The notes under the pieces are model-generated. The model saw only the letters and a list, made by a program, of their open reading frames with translations. It was not told the origin of the DNA and did no database searches. Shown here one piece after another: positions 42,497 to 43,703 of a stretch of DNA of 43,703 bases. Position 1 is the first letter of the stretch. Each line of letters begins with the position of its first letter. A program made the translations under genes and the position numbers. Source of the stretch: an uncultured Bacteroidales bacterium (GTDB taxonomy: Bacteria > Bacteroidota > Bacteroidia > Bacteroidales > UBA932); NCBI GenBank assembly GCA_900320365.1, contig ONSC01000003.1:1-43703 (forward strand). The letters run 5' to 3'.

Positions 42497-43088
42497 GAAG
42501 TCAGTGATTCTGGTGTCTCCCTCCGAAATGGTCGCGAGGGGACTGGAGGTGGTTCTCGGGGATTCCGCGGAATTCCGGGTGGAAGAGATATTCCACGACC
42601 TCTCACGGCCGGTTGAGGCCAGGCTCAGGATCGTGGACCCTGATATAGTCATCATCGATCCTACTGTTTTTGATTTCAGGAGCCGGAAGGAGGGACGTGG
42701 CCGGTTGGCGGACATCTGTGACTCGATCGTGATAGCGCTCGATGTCTCTGGACTGACTGATGACGTGTTAAGGCAATATGACGGGTCTGTGTCGATATAT
42801 GACCGTCCGGATGAGGTCGTGAGGAAAGTACGCTCCTCTATGGAGTCCAAACAGACAGACTCTATCGTGTCAGATGGAGGTGAGCTATCATCAAGGGAAA
42901 AAGAGATACTTGTCTGCGTGGCGAAAGGTATGCTCAACAAGGAGATCGCCGACAAACTAAATTTGTCAATCTACACGGTCATCACGCACAGGAAGAACAT
43001 AACTCGCAAGATTGGTATAAAGACAGTGGCTGGTCTAACAGTCTATGCGCTGCTGAATAACTTGATTGACATGAACTCGGTTCAGTAG
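42486..43088 (+). CDS. LuxR-type response regulator without sensor kinase
   Basis: A 200-residue DNA-binding regulator. Residues 1-120 resemble a degenerate receiver domain: VILVSPSEMVARGLEVVL, then DPDIVIIDPTVFDF with the candidate phospho-Asp, but the acidic pocket near the N-terminus is not conserved, so phosphorylation is doubtful. Residues 135-200 are a LuxR helix-turn-helix: ELSSREKEILVCVAKGMLNKEIADKLNLSIYTVITHRKNITRKIGIKT. The start ATG at 42486 overlaps the hemerythrin gene by 11 bp. In Bacteroidota this regulator typically sits behind a hemerythrin gene, so I infer a role in nitrosative or iron stress, but no target is visible. Confidence 0.85.
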   Translation: MEDKKSVILVSPSEMVARGLEVVLGDSAEFRVEEIFHDLSRPVEARLRIVDPDIVIIDPTVFDFRSRKEGRGRLADICDSIVIALDVSGLTDDVLRQYDGSVSIYDRPDEVVRKVRSSMESKQTDSIVSDGGELSSREKEILVCVAKGMLNKEIADKLNLSIYTVITHRKNITRKIGIKTVAGLTVYALLNNLIDMNSVQ

Positions 43089-43107
43089 GGGAGAGGGCTG
43101 GAAATGA

Positions 43108-43143
43108 AAAAAGAGGCACACGCTGATGCGTGCGCCTCTTTTT
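43108..43143. terminator. Bidirectional terminator between LuxR regulator and tRNA-Ala
   Basis: Stem AAAAAGAGGC/GCCTCTTTTT continued by CACGC/GCGTG across one mismatch, TGAT loop. It ends 1 bp from the 3' end of tRNA-Ala, so the minus-strand tRNA transcript stops here. Confidence 0.9.
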
Positions 43144-43144
43144 G

Positions 43145-43217
43145 TGGAGGTAGTCGGATTCGAACCGGCGACCCTATGCTTGCAAAGCATATGCTCTACC
43201 AGCTGAGCTATACCCCC
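43145..43217 (-). tRNA. tRNA-Ala, anticodon TGC
   Basis: Seventy-three nt without encoded CCA. Acceptor GGGGGTA/TACCTCC with discriminator A, D-arm AGCTCAGCTGGTAGAGC, anticodon loop TTTGCAA (anticodon TGC) and T-arm CCGGTTCGAATCCG all fold. It is in the usual rRNA spacer orientation, but is followed by a terminator instead of 23S rRNA. Confidence 0.97.
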
Positions 43218-43225
43218 TTTATCAT

Positions 43226-43411
43226 GGGGGCTAAGCCGCCCCCAAACCCCTTGCGGCCTTTCCGGCTCCACGACTTTGCCTTGCAAAGTCCCGCCCCGGC
43301 CGGTCGGCTGATGCCGACGGGGGCTAAGCCGCCCCCAAACCCCTTGCGGCCTTTCCGGCTCCACGACTTTGCCTTGCAAAGTCCCGCCCCGGCCGGTCGG
43401 CTGATGCCGAC
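43226..43411. repeat. Perfect 93-bp tandem duplication
   Basis: Copies at 43226-43318 and 43319-43411 are identical. Each holds three stems: GGGGGC/GCCCCC, GACTTTGC/GCAAAGTC and GTCGGC/GCCGAC. The unit is GC-rich and lies between tRNA-Ile and tRNA-Ala. No protein or RNA function is recognised. Confidence 0.95.
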
Positions 43412-43429
43412 TGCGTGCCGCAAAACAAT

Positions 43430-43457
43430 AAAAGCCGGGCTGGTGTCCGGCTTTTTT
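43430..43457. terminator. Terminator-like hairpin between tRNA-Ile and the tandem repeat
   Basis: Stem AAAAGCCGG/CCGGCTTTT, 8-nt loop, followed by T6 on the plus strand. On the minus strand (the direction of the rRNA and tRNA genes) the tail is TTTTATTGTTTTG, weaker but still possible. Confidence 0.6.
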
Positions 43458-43460
43458 AGG

Positions 43461-43534
43461 TAGGCCCTGGCAGAGTTGAACTGCCGACCTCTACATTATC
43501 AGTGTAGCGCTCTAACCAACTGAGCTAAGAGCCT
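43461..43534 (-). tRNA. tRNA-Ile, anticodon GAT
   Basis: Seventy-four nt. Acceptor AGGCTCT/AGGGCCT with discriminator A, D-arm AGCTCAGTTGGTTAGAGC, anticodon stem CTACA/TGTAG with loop CTGATAA (anticodon GAT), T-arm GGCAGTTCAACTCTGCC. CCA is not encoded. Its 5' end is 76 bp from the 16S 3' end. Confidence 0.97.
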
Positions 43535-43610
43535 GTATAATAATGAAAGATCAGTACAAGGTTTCCCACCTTGTTGTCACCAGAGCGTCACTGTCAGAGT
43601 CAAACTCCAA

Positions 43611-43703
<93 letters not shown>

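Noticed and set aside
43208..43463. Open frames reading through the 93-bp repeats on both strands
   Set aside because: The repeat is 31 codons long, so any frame stays open through both copies. The frames run into the tRNA-Ala gene or the spacer hairpin and have no start context.

Overview
The window comes from a chromosome of the order Bacteroidales (phylum Bacteroidota). The evidence is two complete SusC/SusD outer-membrane uptake systems, -7 promoter elements of the Bacteroidota form TAnnTTTG in front of many genes, a FeoA-FeoB fusion, an aromatic amino-acid cluster with a fused DAHP synthase/chorismate mutase, and the 3' end of a 16S rRNA gene of Bacteroidota type. Base composition is near 50% G+C by eye. 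A gut lineage related to Rikenellaceae or to uncultured Bacteroidales is plausible, but I cannot fix the family.

Layout. Positions 1-5351 are accessory: two small double-zinc-ribbon membrane proteins, a decayed IS200-like (Y1) transposase between 23-bp direct repeats, a leucine-rich-repeat lipoprotein with an overlapping gene for a helix-rich small protein, a membrane-anchored Ser/Thr kinase, and a divergent secreted protein interrupted by dispersed palindromic repeats. Positions 5427-9023 hold phosphofructokinase, a sialidase-like secreted protein and a PA14-metallophosphoesterase lipoprotein. Positions 9076-14354 form one tight gene string: pyrH, frr, prephenate dehydratase, an aminotransferase, prephenate dehydrogenase and DAHP synthase/chorismate mutase. 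A lone tyrosine recombinase follows on the other strand. A susC-susD-susE-like operon (15641-22210), ending in a strong terminator shared with lpxK, comes next.

Positions 23516-24816 hold an intact Y1-transposase-like protein with a C-terminal HTH, flanked by diverged hairpin-containing repeats. dusB and the ribosomal string rplM-rpsI-rpsB-tsf follow, with a structured leader in front of rpsB. A second susC-susD pair runs from 29125 to 34200. On the minus strand are a cyclophilin lipoprotein, a GH20 hexosaminidase, a two-gene chromate transporter and an unusual fusion of a chorismatase-like domain to CutC. feoAB, a hemerythrin gene with an internal deletion and a LuxR-type regulator complete the plus-strand genes. 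The right edge holds, on the minus strand, the 3' end of 16S rRNA, tRNA-Ile, a perfect 93-bp tandem duplication, tRNA-Ala and a terminator. No 23S gene follows.

How the genes fit together. Secreted GH20 hexosaminidase, the sialidase-like protein and two SusCD systems suggest scavenging of host or dietary glycans. The aro string makes Phe and Tyr and is co-oriented with pyrH-frr, probably in one transcript. The most unusual items are the chorismatase-CutC fusion, the 16S-tRNA block that ends without 23S, two Y1-family genes each flanked by their own repeats, and palindromic repeats absorbed into coding sequence.
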